A DNA stretch of 64,000 nucleotides, from assembly GCA_022841745.1 (NCBI GenBank), contig JALHQW010000024.1, forward strand, positions 28,266 through 92,265, written 5' to 3'. Positions within the stretch are counted from its first letter, which is position 1. Every line of letters starts with the position of its first letter. The position numbers were made by a program, and so were the translations under genes. Of the stretch, positions 8,498 through 16,525 are shown in pieces. Under the pieces are notes generated by a model. That model searched no databases. It had not been told where the DNA came from and was given only the letters and a program-made list of their open reading frames with translations. This DNA is from Saprospiraceae bacterium (GTDB lineage: Bacteria; Bacteroidota; Bacteroidia; Chitinophagales; Saprospiraceae).

Positions 8498-8706
8498 TGT
8501 ATTCGATTTTAAGCCACAAATTGACGTAAAATCCATCATATTTTCCTACGCTTCCGCCAAGAACTCGTCGTTTGGCTATTTCATGCCACCGTCAATCGTC
8601 CAGGATTCAGGTTGTGCTGTATGTGCTGGCTTGGTGTTGCAAGGGATTTATAATTCGGCAAACTGCACAACCCATAAAACCCCTTTCTTTGCCCAAAATA
8701 GCCCGT

Positions 8707-9285
8707 ATGGAAAAGAATCGACTAGAAGCTTTCAGCGATGGCGTGCTCGCCATCATCATCACCATCATGATTTTGGAAATCAAAGTGCCACATAGCCCTG
8801 AATGGAACGAACTCCTGAAGATATGGCCCGCCTTTTTTAGCTACCTACTCAGTTTTATTTATGTTGCCATTTATTGGGGCAACCATCATCACCTGCTTCA
8901 CACCGTTCAGCAAGTGAACTCCGGCATTATTTGGACGAATATGCTATTGCTGTTCTTCCTCTCATTGGTGCCTATCGCCACTGCTTGGATGGGCGAGAAC
9001 CAATTTGAGGCGAATACGGTAGTGGTTTATGCTATCGTACTCGAGCTTTGCGCATTGGCGTTTTTTGCCTTGCAGCAGGTTATTGCAATGAGCCAAGAAC
9101 ACGACAAAAAACTGAGGATGGCTTTAAAAAAGGTAAGGATAAAGGGTATCCTCTCGCAACTCGCTTACCTTGTCTCCATACCGATTGCTTTTTGGAAACC
9201 GGGCATTTCCTTCTTTTTATTTGCAGCGGTTGCAGTCGCTTGGATGGTGCCGGATAGGGGAATCGAGAAGGCATTGGGGGAGTGA
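8707..9285 (+). CDS. TMEM175-family (DUF1211) predicted potassium channel
   Basis: Integral membrane protein of 192 residues beginning at the ATG at 8707. The first helix carries the family hallmark RLEAFSDGVLAIIITIMILE, in which the R-x3-FSD motif lines the pore of TMEM175 channels. About six hydrophobic segments follow, including YVAIYWGNHHHLLHTV, also typical of the family. Bacterial members have one such repeat and form tetrameric potassium channels. It is a single gene with no functional link to its neighbours. Confidence 0.88.
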   Translation: MEKNRLEAFSDGVLAIIITIMILEIKVPHSPEWNELLKIWPAFFSYLLSFIYVAIYWGNHHHLLHTVQQVNSGIIWTNMLLLFFLSLVPIATAWMGENQFEANTVVVYAIVLELCALAFFALQQVIAMSQEHDKKLRMALKKVRIKGILSQLAYLVSIPIAFWKPGISFFLFAAVAVAWMVPDRGIEKALGE

Positions 9286-9400
9286 AAATATTTCTTTCTT
9301 TTTCAAACATTTTTTTTCAAAAATCCAAAACCCCACTGACACACAGCTGTCAGTACCCTACTCCACCTTTGCCCCATTATTCATCAAAACTTAACTCATC

Positions 9401-9898
9401 ATGACGATTATCTCATTGTTTCTCAGGGAGTTGGAAGAAGAAGCCCTCACCACCCGCAAGATGCTCGCCCGCATTCCCGCTGACAAACTCGACTGGGCAC
9501 CGCACGAAAAAAGCATGAAACTGGGGCCATTGGCCACCCACATCGCCGAGCTGCCCACTTGGATAACGATGGGCTTCACAGCCGACCAATTGGACTTCAA
9601 TGAAAGCAATTGGGAGCCGACCAAAGCGGAAAGCACGCAGGAAATTCTGGACATTTTTGAAAAAAGCCTCGTGAATGGCAGGACGCAATTGGTGGAAGAA
9701 AATGCCGCCCGCCTTGGCGAAACTTGGTTGCTGCGGCAAGGAGAGCATATCATCTGGTCAACGGACAGGGCCGGCGTTGCCCGCCATGCGCTCTGCCAGG
9801 TGATTCATCACCGGGCGCAGCTGGGCGTTTACCTGCGGCTATTGAATATCCCGATACCCGGCAGCTATGGGCCGAGTGCCGATGAACAAGGAATGTAA
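9401..9898 (+). CDS. DinB-family protein
   Basis: Protein of 165 residues with the DinB/YfiT four-helix-bundle pattern. It shows the family N-terminus (LFLRELEEEALTTRKMLARI), the PHEKSMKLGPLATHIAELP segment with the first metal-type His, and a late HALCQVIHHRAQLGVYLRL with the paired His residues expected to complete a metal site. Members are often thiol-dependent transferases or of unknown function, and the substrate cannot be assigned. A hairpin with a T-tract follows at 9919. Confidence 0.85.
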   Translation: MTIISLFLRELEEEALTTRKMLARIPADKLDWAPHEKSMKLGPLATHIAELPTWITMGFTADQLDFNESNWEPTKAESTQEILDIFEKSLVNGRTQLVEENAARLGETWLLRQGEHIIWSTDRAGVARHALCQVIHHRAQLGVYLRLLNIPIPGSYGPSADEQGM

Positions 9899-9918
9899 AT
9901 GAAAATCACCCGATTGAG

Positions 9919-9947
9919 ATGCCCGCCATTCTGGTGGGCATTTTTAT
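9919..9947 (+). terminator. Rho-independent-type terminator after the DinB gene
   Basis: Stem ATGCCCGCCA / TGGTGGGCAT with a 3-nt loop, followed by TTTTTATTTT. Confidence 0.7.
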
Positions 9948-9968
9948 TTTGCGGTCAAAATCAAAACC

Positions 9969-10622
9969 ATGCAACCAACCATCACCACCCTGACCGAGAA
10001 AAAACTCGTCGGCAAGCACCTCACGCTATCCCTCGCCAACAACCTGACGGGGCAACTCTGGGGCAGCTTCATGCCCCGCCGTCGGGAAGTGCAGTACGCC
10101 ATTGGCACAGATTTGTACTCGCTGCAAGTCTATCCCGCCGGGTATTTCGAGCGGTTTGCTCCGCAAAATGAGTTCGTGAAATGGGCTGCCTTGGAGGTCG
10201 CCGATTTTGAAAACATCCCCGATGGAATGGAAGGCTTCACGCTGCCGGGCGGGCTGTACGCCGTGTTCCCGCACCGAGGCATGGACACCGCCATTTTCCA
10301 ATACATTTATGCCGAATGGCTGCCACAATCTGGCTACACGCTGGACGAAAGGCCACATTTTGAGTTGCTCGGTGAGCGGTACAAACAGGGCAGCCCGGAC
10401 TCGGAGGAGGAGATTTGGGTGCCGATACAGCCTGCTATTGAGCACATGAATACCTCATTTTTCCAAAGCCTTGAGGTACAACTTGCTATGAAACCCATCA
10501 AGGCTTTTCAAAAAAACCATCAATTGCTGTCGCTCCTCACCGCTCAAGTCGGCAAGTACGTCTTGGATACCACCGAAACCTACATAGACCTGCTGCAAGA
10601 CCGTCTTACCTGCTGGGGTTAG
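9969..10622 (+). CDS. GyrI-like / AraC effector-binding domain protein with antisense-encoded tail
   Basis: Protein of 217 residues. Residues 1-158 match a stand-alone GyrI-like effector-binding (Bacterial transcription activator, effector-binding) domain: KLVGKHLTLSLANN, a central FTLPGGLYAVFPHRG, FQYIYAEWLPQSGY, and the typical end FELLGERY...EEEIWVPI. Family members normally stop there. Here the frame runs on for about 55 residues, and the last 168 bp are antisense to the 3' end of the convergent MarR gene. The tail is therefore probably not conserved and may reflect loss of an original stop codon. It may bind small hydrophobic ligands, as related proteins do. Confidence 0.82.
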   Translation: MQPTITTLTEKKLVGKHLTLSLANNLTGQLWGSFMPRRREVQYAIGTDLYSLQVYPAGYFERFAPQNEFVKWAALEVADFENIPDGMEGFTLPGGLYAVFPHRGMDTAIFQYIYAEWLPQSGYTLDERPHFELLGERYKQGSPDSEEEIWVPIQPAIEHMNTSFFQSLEVQLAMKPIKAFQKNHQLLSLLTAQVGKYVLDTTETYIDLLQDRLTCWG

Positions 10623-11084
10623 GGAAATTAAGCGCTCCCGGCGGTCATTTTCATTGACTTTCTCATGGAGCAATCCTTTGTTTACCAGCCGTCGGATGGC
10701 ATCAATACCCGTTGTCGTGTCCATCATATTTTCCTCAATAGCCGATTTCTTGGTGCATTCGCCTTCAAAATCGGTATGAGCGAGTATCCCGAAATCATCA
10801 AGGCTGGAAAGCCCGACAGTAAGTAAAATAGGCCGAGTATAGCTACGGACGTATTTATAAAGCCGTCCGATGAAATAGGCTGCCTCCGAACTCAGGTAGC
10901 CCGAACCTTCCCCTGAATTGGCGCTGAAATAGGCTTGCAGGGCAGGGTCATCGAGTATATCTGGAGCTTTTCGCTCGCCTTGCTTGTGCTGGATAAGCCA
11001 AAGGGCAAAATGCTCCAAAGATTCGGTGCCCCCTCCTTGGAGATAGGATTCCCATTTTTCGATAAGTGGTAAGTAAGATGTCAT
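10455..11084 (-). CDS. MarR-family winged-helix transcriptional regulator
   Basis: Regulator of 209 residues. The winged-helix core is visible: LSSLDDFGILAHTDFEGECTKKSAIEENMMDTTTGIDAIRRLVNKGLL carries the recognition-helix region and is followed by the wing (NENDRRERLISLTPAGKTVLQQV). The N-terminal and C-terminal helices that form the dimer interface are also present. The C-terminus (LADLSGEERQQLMVFLKSLD) is ordinary for the family, so this gene rather than the GyrI-like one holds the ancestral reading of the 168-bp overlap. A 280-bp AT-rich region separates it from the divergent TonB receptor, which it might regulate. Confidence 0.85.
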   Translation of the reverse strand: MTSYLPLIEKWESYLQGGGTESLEHFALWLIQHKQGERKAPDILDDPALQAYFSANSGEGSGYLSSEAAYFIGRLYKYVRSYTRPILLTVGLSSLDDFGILAHTDFEGECTKKSAIEENMMDTTTGIDAIRRLVNKGLLHEKVNENDRRERLISLTPAGKTVLQQVYVGFGGIQDVLADLSGEERQQLMVFLKSLDGFHSKLYLKALEK

Positions 11085-11364
11085 GCTAAGTGAAGTTGAT
11101 TACCATCTGTCATAGCGTTTTGGCTTATGGGCAAAGTACATTAATTCTTTTTAAGTCGAAATCGTTTTTATTTTAAAATGTTTTCGTTAAAATATTTTTT
11201 TATCAAAATCATTGATTATCAATTATTTATAAAAATGGTCAAAAAAAATCTTGCTATTTTTATGAACAATTAAAACGATTCTGTTTTTATGTCGCATCGT
11301 TTTCGATGTTTAAAGGAACAAAAAGGAAAACGGTTCATTTCTTCATCAGTTTTCAACCAAAAAA

Positions 11365-13773
11365 ATGAAAAAATTCAGCTTAACCAACTTAGTCATGCTG
11401 CTGGCCGCGTGGGCAGCCATTGCCCAAACGGGCAGCATCCGCGGCACCATCACCAATGCACTGACCAACGAACCCGTCTTCTTGGCCAACGTCATCGCAG
11501 TTGGCACTGACGCAGGAGCCACCACCGACGAAAACGGCAACTATGAAATCACGGGCCTCGCCCCCGGCCTCTACAATGTGCAAGCCAGCTTCGTCGGCTT
11601 CAACGACCAGACACAAGCGGAAATTCAGGTCACGAACTCGAAGCCCGCCGTCGTAAATTTCAAAATGGAGGAACAAAGTGCTGATTTGCAGGAAGTGGTG
11701 GTAAAGGCTTCGCCCTTCAAAAAGCCGGAGGAAAGCCCCCTCAGCCTGCGCACCCTCGGCGTGGCGGAAATCCAGCGAAACCCCGGCGGCAACCGCGACA
11801 TCTCCAAAGTGGTACAGACCCTGCCTGGCGTCACGACGACGGCCAGCTTCCGCAACGACCTCATCATCCGCGGCGGCGCACCGAACGAGAACCGCTTTTT
11901 CCTCGACGACGTGGAGGTACCCAATATCAACCACTTCGCCACGCAGGGCAGCAGCGGCGGGCCAGTCGGCCTCATCAATGTGAATTTCATTTCCGAAGTG
12001 GATTTCTACAGCGGTGCCTTCCCCGCCAATCGTGGAAATACGCTCAGCTCCGCCTTCAATTTCCGGCAGCCCGATGGCCGCAGCGACAAGTTGGGGGCGA
12101 CCCTGCTCGTGGGCGCTTCCGATGCTGGCCTGACGCTCGATGGGCCGATTGGCGAAAAAACGACCTTCCTTTTCTCGGCCCGGCGGTCGTATTTGCAGGC
12201 CCTGTTCTCGGTGTTGGGACTGCCGTTTTTGCCCACCTACAACGACTTCCAGGTGAAGGTGAAGCATAAAATCAACCAGAAGAATGAAATCTATTTCGTA
12301 GGCCTGGGCGCCATTGACGACTTCGTGCTGAACGAGGACGCCAATGACACGGAAGAAAAACAGTTCCTGCTCGATAACATCCCCTACAATTCGCAGTGGA
12401 ACTACACGAATGGCCTGGTTTACAAACACTATGGCGATAAAGGCTATTGGACGATGGTGGCCAGCCGCAATATGCTGAACAACGAGTCGGAGAAGTATTT
12501 CAAAAACGACGACAGCTCGGAAGACCAGCTTATTTTGCGATACAAATCGCAGGAAATAGAGAACAAGCTGCGCCTCGAAAACACCAGCCGCTACGGTGAT
12601 TTGAAGGTCAACTACGGCATCGGCTACGAGTTCGTGAAGTACAACAACCGGACCTTCAACCGCATTTTCACGACAGCCGGGCCGCAGACGGTGGACTATT
12701 TCTCCGAGTTCGACATGAGCAAATACAGCTTGTTCGGGCAGGTCAGCCACAACTACCTCAACGACCGCCTCGTGCTCTCGCTCGGTGCCCGCATGGACGC
12801 CAATTCCTATTCCGACGACATGAACAACCCGCTGGAGCAGTTCTCGCCACGGTTTTCAGCGTCCTATTCGTTTACGGAGCAGCTTTCGTTCAATTTCAAC
12901 ACAGGCCGCTATTTCCAGTTGCCGCCCTACACCGTGCTGGGCTACCAGGAGAACGGCGCTTTTGTGAACAAGGAAAACGACGTGAAATACATCCGTGCCG
13001 ACCATGCCGTGGCGGGCTTTGCCTATAATACCAAGACGAACGGCAAAATATCGGTGGAAGGCTATTTTAAGCAATACGCCGACTACCCCTTCCTGCTGCG
13101 CGACAGCCTCACCCTGGCCAACCTGGGCGGCGACTTTGGCATCATCGGCAACGAACCTGCCGTGAGCCGCAGCGAAGGTCGTACTTACGGCATCGAGTTT
13201 TTGTTCCAACAGCGACTTTTCAAGGGCTTTTATGGCATCGCCAGCTACACCTTGGGCAAGAGCGAGTTCGAGGACAAAAATGGCGATTACGCCCCCTCGT
13301 CCTGGGATTCCCGCCATATCATCAACATGGCTTTGGGCAAAAAATTTGGCAAAAACTGGGAAGTGGGCGTCAACTGGCGCTTCCAGAGCGGCCTACCCTA
13401 CTCGCCCTATGCCGACGAATCGGCACTGGTGGCCAGTTGGGACGTGCGCGGGTTTGGCCTTTTCGACTACAGCCGCCTCAACACCGAGCGCAGCGCCCCA
13501 AGCAATACGATTGACCTCCGCATTGACAAAAAATGGTTCTTCAAGCGCATGAGCCTCAATGTTTACCTCGACATCGAAAACATCACGGGCAACGCCACTG
13601 GGATTCCGAGCCTGCTGCTCGACCGGCCTTTGGACGAGAACAACATGCCCATCGGCGGCGGCGTCATCGAAAACCCGGACGCACCTGCCAGCCAGCAGCG
13701 CTACAAAGTGAAAATACTGGACGTGGCGACGGGGACGCCGATTCCGAGTGTGGGGGTGATGGTTGAACTTTAA
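11365..13773 (+). CDS. TonB-dependent outer membrane receptor with CarboxypepD_reg-like domain
   Basis: Outer-membrane receptor of 802 residues with a signal peptide (LVMLLAAWAAIAQ). An N-terminal carboxypeptidase-like regulatory domain (GSIRGTITNALTNEPVFLAN...DENGNYEITGL) is followed by a plug (RNPGGNRDISKVVQTLPGV, then DLIIRGGAPNENRFFLDDVE) and a beta barrel. The plug is of the non-SusC type and no SusD partner is nearby, so a ligand such as a siderophore or cofactor is likelier than a glycan, but this is not certain. It ends in VGVMVEL rather than the usual aromatic residue. Two decayed copies of its 3' end flank the KilA-N gene at 14779. Confidence 0.9.
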   Translation: MKKFSLTNLVMLLAAWAAIAQTGSIRGTITNALTNEPVFLANVIAVGTDAGATTDENGNYEITGLAPGLYNVQASFVGFNDQTQAEIQVTNSKPAVVNFKMEEQSADLQEVVVKASPFKKPEESPLSLRTLGVAEIQRNPGGNRDISKVVQTLPGVTTTASFRNDLIIRGGAPNENRFFLDDVEVPNINHFATQGSSGGPVGLINVNFISEVDFYSGAFPANRGNTLSSAFNFRQPDGRSDKLGATLLVGASDAGLTLDGPIGEKTTFLFSARRSYLQALFSVLGLPFLPTYNDFQVKVKHKINQKNEIYFVGLGAIDDFVLNEDANDTEEKQFLLDNIPYNSQWNYTNGLVYKHYGDKGYWTMVASRNMLNNESEKYFKNDDSSEDQLILRYKSQEIENKLRLENTSRYGDLKVNYGIGYEFVKYNNRTFNRIFTTAGPQTVDYFSEFDMSKYSLFGQVSHNYLNDRLVLSLGARMDANSYSDDMNNPLEQFSPRFSASYSFTEQLSFNFNTGRYFQLPPYTVLGYQENGAFVNKENDVKYIRADHAVAGFAYNTKTNGKISVEGYFKQYADYPFLLRDSLTLANLGGDFGIIGNEPAVSRSEGRTYGIEFLFQQRLFKGFYGIASYTLGKSEFEDKNGDYAPSSWDSRHIINMALGKKFGKNWEVGVNWRFQSGLPYSPYADESALVASWDVRGFGLFDYSRLNTERSAPSNTIDLRIDKKWFFKRMSLNVYLDIENITGNATGIPSLLLDRPLDENNMPIGGGVIENPDAPASQQRYKVKILDVATGTPIPSVGVMVEL

Positions 13774-13865
13774 GGTTGTTTTTTTGTGCAGCAATCGCAG
13801 CTGGCTAACCTGCAATTGCAGCGCAAAAACCAATGCTACCTATATCCTTTAGCTACATTCCACCC

Positions 13866-14339
13866 ATGCCAAGCATAAAATTATCCGTCCCAATCCAGCA
13901 ATTGGAAAAACGGAAAGGGGGCTATTACTACTTAGTCGTTGAAGCCGGAACAGTCAATTTGTTCGAGCGAAAAAAGTCCACCCGGCTCATTTGCTCGGTG
14001 AAGGACAAACTCAAGTTCCCATGCGGGCTGAACCACCTCGGCGACGGCAATTTCTTCATCATCATTTCCACCAAGTTGTTCAAGGCTTTGGGGAAACCAG
14101 TGGGCGAACAGGTTGATTTTGAAATATCGGAAGACCCGAACCCGCTTGGCGTCGAGGTGCCGGAAGTGTTGCTGGTCTTGCTGGAACAGGACGCCGCCAC
14201 CAAAGCGACCTACGATGCGCTGACAGACGGGAAAAAGCGCAGCTTGATTCATTACATCAAGGGCATTAAGGATATTGATTTGCAGATTGCGAAGATAGAG
14301 CAGTTCTTGAGCGGACAGGTCAGGGTTGGGGGAAAATAG
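13866..14339 (+). CDS. DUF1905 / YdeI-OmdA-type protein
   Basis: Protein of 157 residues from the ATG at 13866 (MPSIKLSVPIQQLEKRKGGYY). The first ~95 residues form a beta-barrel-like DUF1905 domain (LICSVKDKLKFPCGLNHLGDG, FFIIISTKLFKALGKPVGEQ). The C-terminal helices (ATKATYDALTDGKKRSLIHYI) match the YdeI/OmdA segment. Members are found next to diverse genes and are weakly linked to stress or bacteriocin tolerance; the role here is unknown. An in-frame ATG at 13833 is possible but would translate sequence resembling the spacer. Confidence 0.7.
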   Translation: MPSIKLSVPIQQLEKRKGGYYYLVVEAGTVNLFERKKSTRLICSVKDKLKFPCGLNHLGDGNFFIIISTKLFKALGKPVGEQVDFEISEDPNPLGVEVPEVLLVLLEQDAATKATYDALTDGKKRSLIHYIKGIKDIDLQIAKIEQFLSGQVRVGGK

Positions 14340-14778
14340 CCCTTGACTGTACAGCTTGTTTGAGCGCATCGAACTTAAGTCCGTTTTACCAAGCCGCAGG
14401 GCATCGTCAAAGCCCAAGCCTTGTTGGAGTTCCTTGGGCTGAATCACCAAGCGGCCATCATCACCATTCGGAGGTGTTTTTTTTGGGCATTGGGCAATGG
14501 GGTTTCTTGGCCAGGCATATTAACGGGACGCCTATTGGCGGCGGCGGCAACGGCGGTACAAGCTGTAGTCGTTGAGCGCGGAGATGGGGACGATGATACG
14601 GAATGGGGGGGGTGATGGTGGAGTTGGGATTTGTGGCGTGGCCACTGAGGGGTAAGTTATCAAGGGTTGTTTTTCCCAAAAACCACTTAATGTTTGAAGA
14701 ACTTTTTTACTTTTATCCCTTCATTTTTCTTACCCGGAACGTGCCGTACAACACATACTTTTTCCAAAGACAAAATCA
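14340..14778. other. Spacer holding a decayed TonB-receptor 3' end
   Basis: No credible gene is seen. Bases 14530-14626 align with the last ~150 bp of the receptor gene ending at 13773, with an internal deletion. The remainder is AT-rich sequence before the KilA-N start. Confidence 0.6.
14530..14626 (+). pseudogene. Remnant 1 of a TonB-receptor 3' end; left ~70-bp direct repeat
   Basis: It keeps CCTATTGGCGGCGGCGGCAA (compare the receptor codons for PIGGG) and GGGGGGGTGATGGTGGAG (compare VGVMVE), with frame-breaking changes between. Bases 14554-14626 are nearly identical to 15644-15713 on the other side of the KilA-N gene. Confidence 0.75.
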
Positions 14779-15540
14779 ATGGAACAGACACCTATTGTCA
14801 AATTCGAGTACGAAGGCTTCCCCATTTCTTTTGATTTCGGGGACGGAAGCAAACTCGTCAATGCAACGGAAATGGCTAAGCCTTTCAACAAGCTGCTGAA
14901 GGATTTTTTTCGGCTCCAACAGACGGCAGAATACATTGATGTGCTTCATAAGTCATTGAAAATGAGCCGATGGGAGAATTCCCCCATCGGTCAAATCAGA
15001 AGCCTAAGCACTGAAAACCTCGCAAAAATCTACCCGGAATTAATCAGGGTCGTAAAAGGCGGCAACCTCCCACAAGGCACTTGGGTACATGAAAAAATCG
15101 CCCTGAAATTCGCCGCCTGGTTAAGCCCATTCTTCGAGCTGTGGATTTACGACCGCATCCATGAGCTACTGACGACCGGGAGAACGGAAATACCGCACCA
15201 CCAAAGCGGCGGCATCATCAAGAGCCTGCGCATGATTGTTGACCAATTGGAACTACAGGAGAAAACCAATTCGCAGTTCCGGGCAGAGTTGGACATCGTT
15301 TCGGAAAGGCTTGATGAACTCGAAGCGAAGGTGTCCTCCATTGATGAAAATTATTACTCCGTTTCGGGTTGGTGCGCCCTCCACGCCATTGCCTGCCCTT
15401 TGGACAAGGCACAGAAATGGGGCTATTCGGCCACCCAAAAAAGCCGTGCGAAAAAGCTGCCCGTTGGCAAAGCGTACGATGCCAAATATGGCGTGGTGAA
15501 CACTTACCACAGCGATGTGCTGAAGGAGGTGATTGGGTGA
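14779..15540 (+). CDS. KilA-N domain protein 1 (phage-antirepressor-like)
   Basis: Protein of 253 residues with an N-terminal KilA-N DNA-binding domain: KLVNATEMAKPFNKLLKDFF, then GTWVHEKIALKFAAWLSPFFELWIYD, the diagnostic helix. A coiled coil spans about 165-205 (LRMIVDQLELQEKTN...VSERLDELEAKVSS). The C-terminal ~45 residues (SVSGWCALHAIACPLDKAQKWG) resemble the small C-terminal domains of phage antirepressors. The gene lies between two ~70-bp direct repeats that are remnants of a TonB-receptor 3' end, suggesting it arrived as a cassette. Two other KilA-N proteins in the window (24251, 39741) are a different subtype. Confidence 0.88.
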   Translation: MEQTPIVKFEYEGFPISFDFGDGSKLVNATEMAKPFNKLLKDFFRLQQTAEYIDVLHKSLKMSRWENSPIGQIRSLSTENLAKIYPELIRVVKGGNLPQGTWVHEKIALKFAAWLSPFFELWIYDRIHELLTTGRTEIPHHQSGGIIKSLRMIVDQLELQEKTNSQFRAELDIVSERLDELEAKVSSIDENYYSVSGWCALHAIACPLDKAQKWGYSATQKSRAKKLPVGKAYDAKYGVVNTYHSDVLKEVIG

Positions 15541-15587
15541 GTCACCGTCAGCCTGCCCGTCCTCATTCGCGACCGCCGCTGGACGGG

Positions 15588-15713
15588 AGCGGTTGCCCGT
15601 CGGCGAGGGTGTCATCGAAAAACCGGACGCGGCGGGGCAGCAGCGGTACAAGCTGTAGTCGTTGAGCGCGGAGATAGGGGCGATGATACTGAGGTGGGGT
15701 GATGGTGGAGTTG
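15588..15713 (+). pseudogene. Remnant 2 of a TonB-receptor 3' end; right ~70-bp direct repeat
   Basis: It matches the receptor end more fully than remnant 1: GGTGTCATCGAAAAACCGGA (VIEKPD; receptor VIENPD), then CAGCAGCGGTACAAG (QQRYK) and GGGGTGATGGTGGAG. A TAG follows QQRYKL. Bases 15644-15713 repeat 14554-14626. Confidence 0.8.
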
Positions 15714-15748
15714 TTAGATTAGCCTAACAGTCCAATTTTTCACCTCAA

Positions 15749-16525
15749 TTATCGAACAAGCAGAAAAACCAAGACACCTGCTGCCAGCAACGCATTGATA
15801 ATGAGCAAATTAAAGACGAGTTGGAACTTACTGCCCTGCTTATGAGAAAGCTGTTCAATCTTTGGGCTAAGAGTTGCCAACTCCTCACGGGTTGCCTTGA
15901 TTTCATCCTTTAAATTCCGCTCCACATTCTCCAACCGTGTCTGTACGTTTTGAATGCCAAGGTTGATTGCGGAGATATTAGCGTCTATTTTATCGAGCCG
16001 TTGAGGGAAATCAATTGCGTTGATTTTTCCAATCAATTTCTCCGATATATCAACGAGGTGTTTATATGCCAATATCTCCTTTTCGATTACCTCTTTTAAC
16101 CTGCTCAATTCCGTTTGGAGTTTCTTTTCGGTTTCCTGAACCAAATTCTCCATTTGGACTTTGGTGGCCGCCATGTGCCCGTCCATCAATTTTTTGGCAT
16201 CCTCAATGGCGTCCTCGGATTGCTTTATCAAAATGGCTATCTGACCATTAATGTACTTTTGGTGTTCGGAAATAGCTGTTTCGGCAGCTTTTAGGGCTTG
16301 GCGCGCTTGACCTGCCATACCTTCTATTTTTTCCGTCGCCATTTTTTCCAAATCATCCAAAGACTGTGGATAGGCACGGTTCAAGCGTTCCAATAAGTTG
16401 GTAGCCTCCTCTGCCGCAGTCTGGCATTTTCTGGCTACCTCATCCACTTCTTTGTAGATGGTGACAGCGGGTTTAAGCTGTGACAACTGCTTCTGCAGGT
16501 CTTGTAATGTTTCGGTTGGGTTCAT
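15749..16525 (-). CDS. Coiled-coil protein with C-terminal membrane anchor, paired with the large helicase
   Basis: Unrecognised protein of 258 residues. Almost all of it is predicted coiled coil ([46 protein letters not shown] heptads), ending in one transmembrane segment ([22 protein letters not shown]) and a short basic tail, so most of it should face the cytoplasm. Its start codon lies 53 bp inside the 3' end of the RecQ-like helicase gene in another frame, implying translational coupling. A tail-anchored coiled coil tied to a nucleic-acid sensor is an arrangement seen in abortive-infection effectors; that role is inference only. Confidence 0.75.
   Translation of the reverse strand: MNPTETLQDLQKQLSQLKPAVTIYKEVDEVARKCQTAAEEATNLLERLNRAYPQSLDDLEKMATEKIEGMAGQARQALKAAETAISEHQKYINGQIAILIKQSEDAIEDAKKLMDGHMAATKVQMENLVQETEKKLQTELSRLKEVIEKEILAYKHLVDISEKLIGKINAIDFPQRLDKIDANISAINLGIQNVQTRLENVERNLKDEIKATREELATLSPKIEQLSHKQGSKFQLVFNLLIINALLAAGVLVFLLVR

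Noticed and set aside
11389..12750. 453-residue open frame antisense to the TonB receptor
   Set aside because: It mirrors the GC-rich codon structure of the receptor gene and shows no domain, signal or motif of its own.
13932..14450. 172-residue frame antisense to the DUF1905-type gene
   Set aside because: The sense frame has a recognisable two-domain pattern, while the antisense frame has none.
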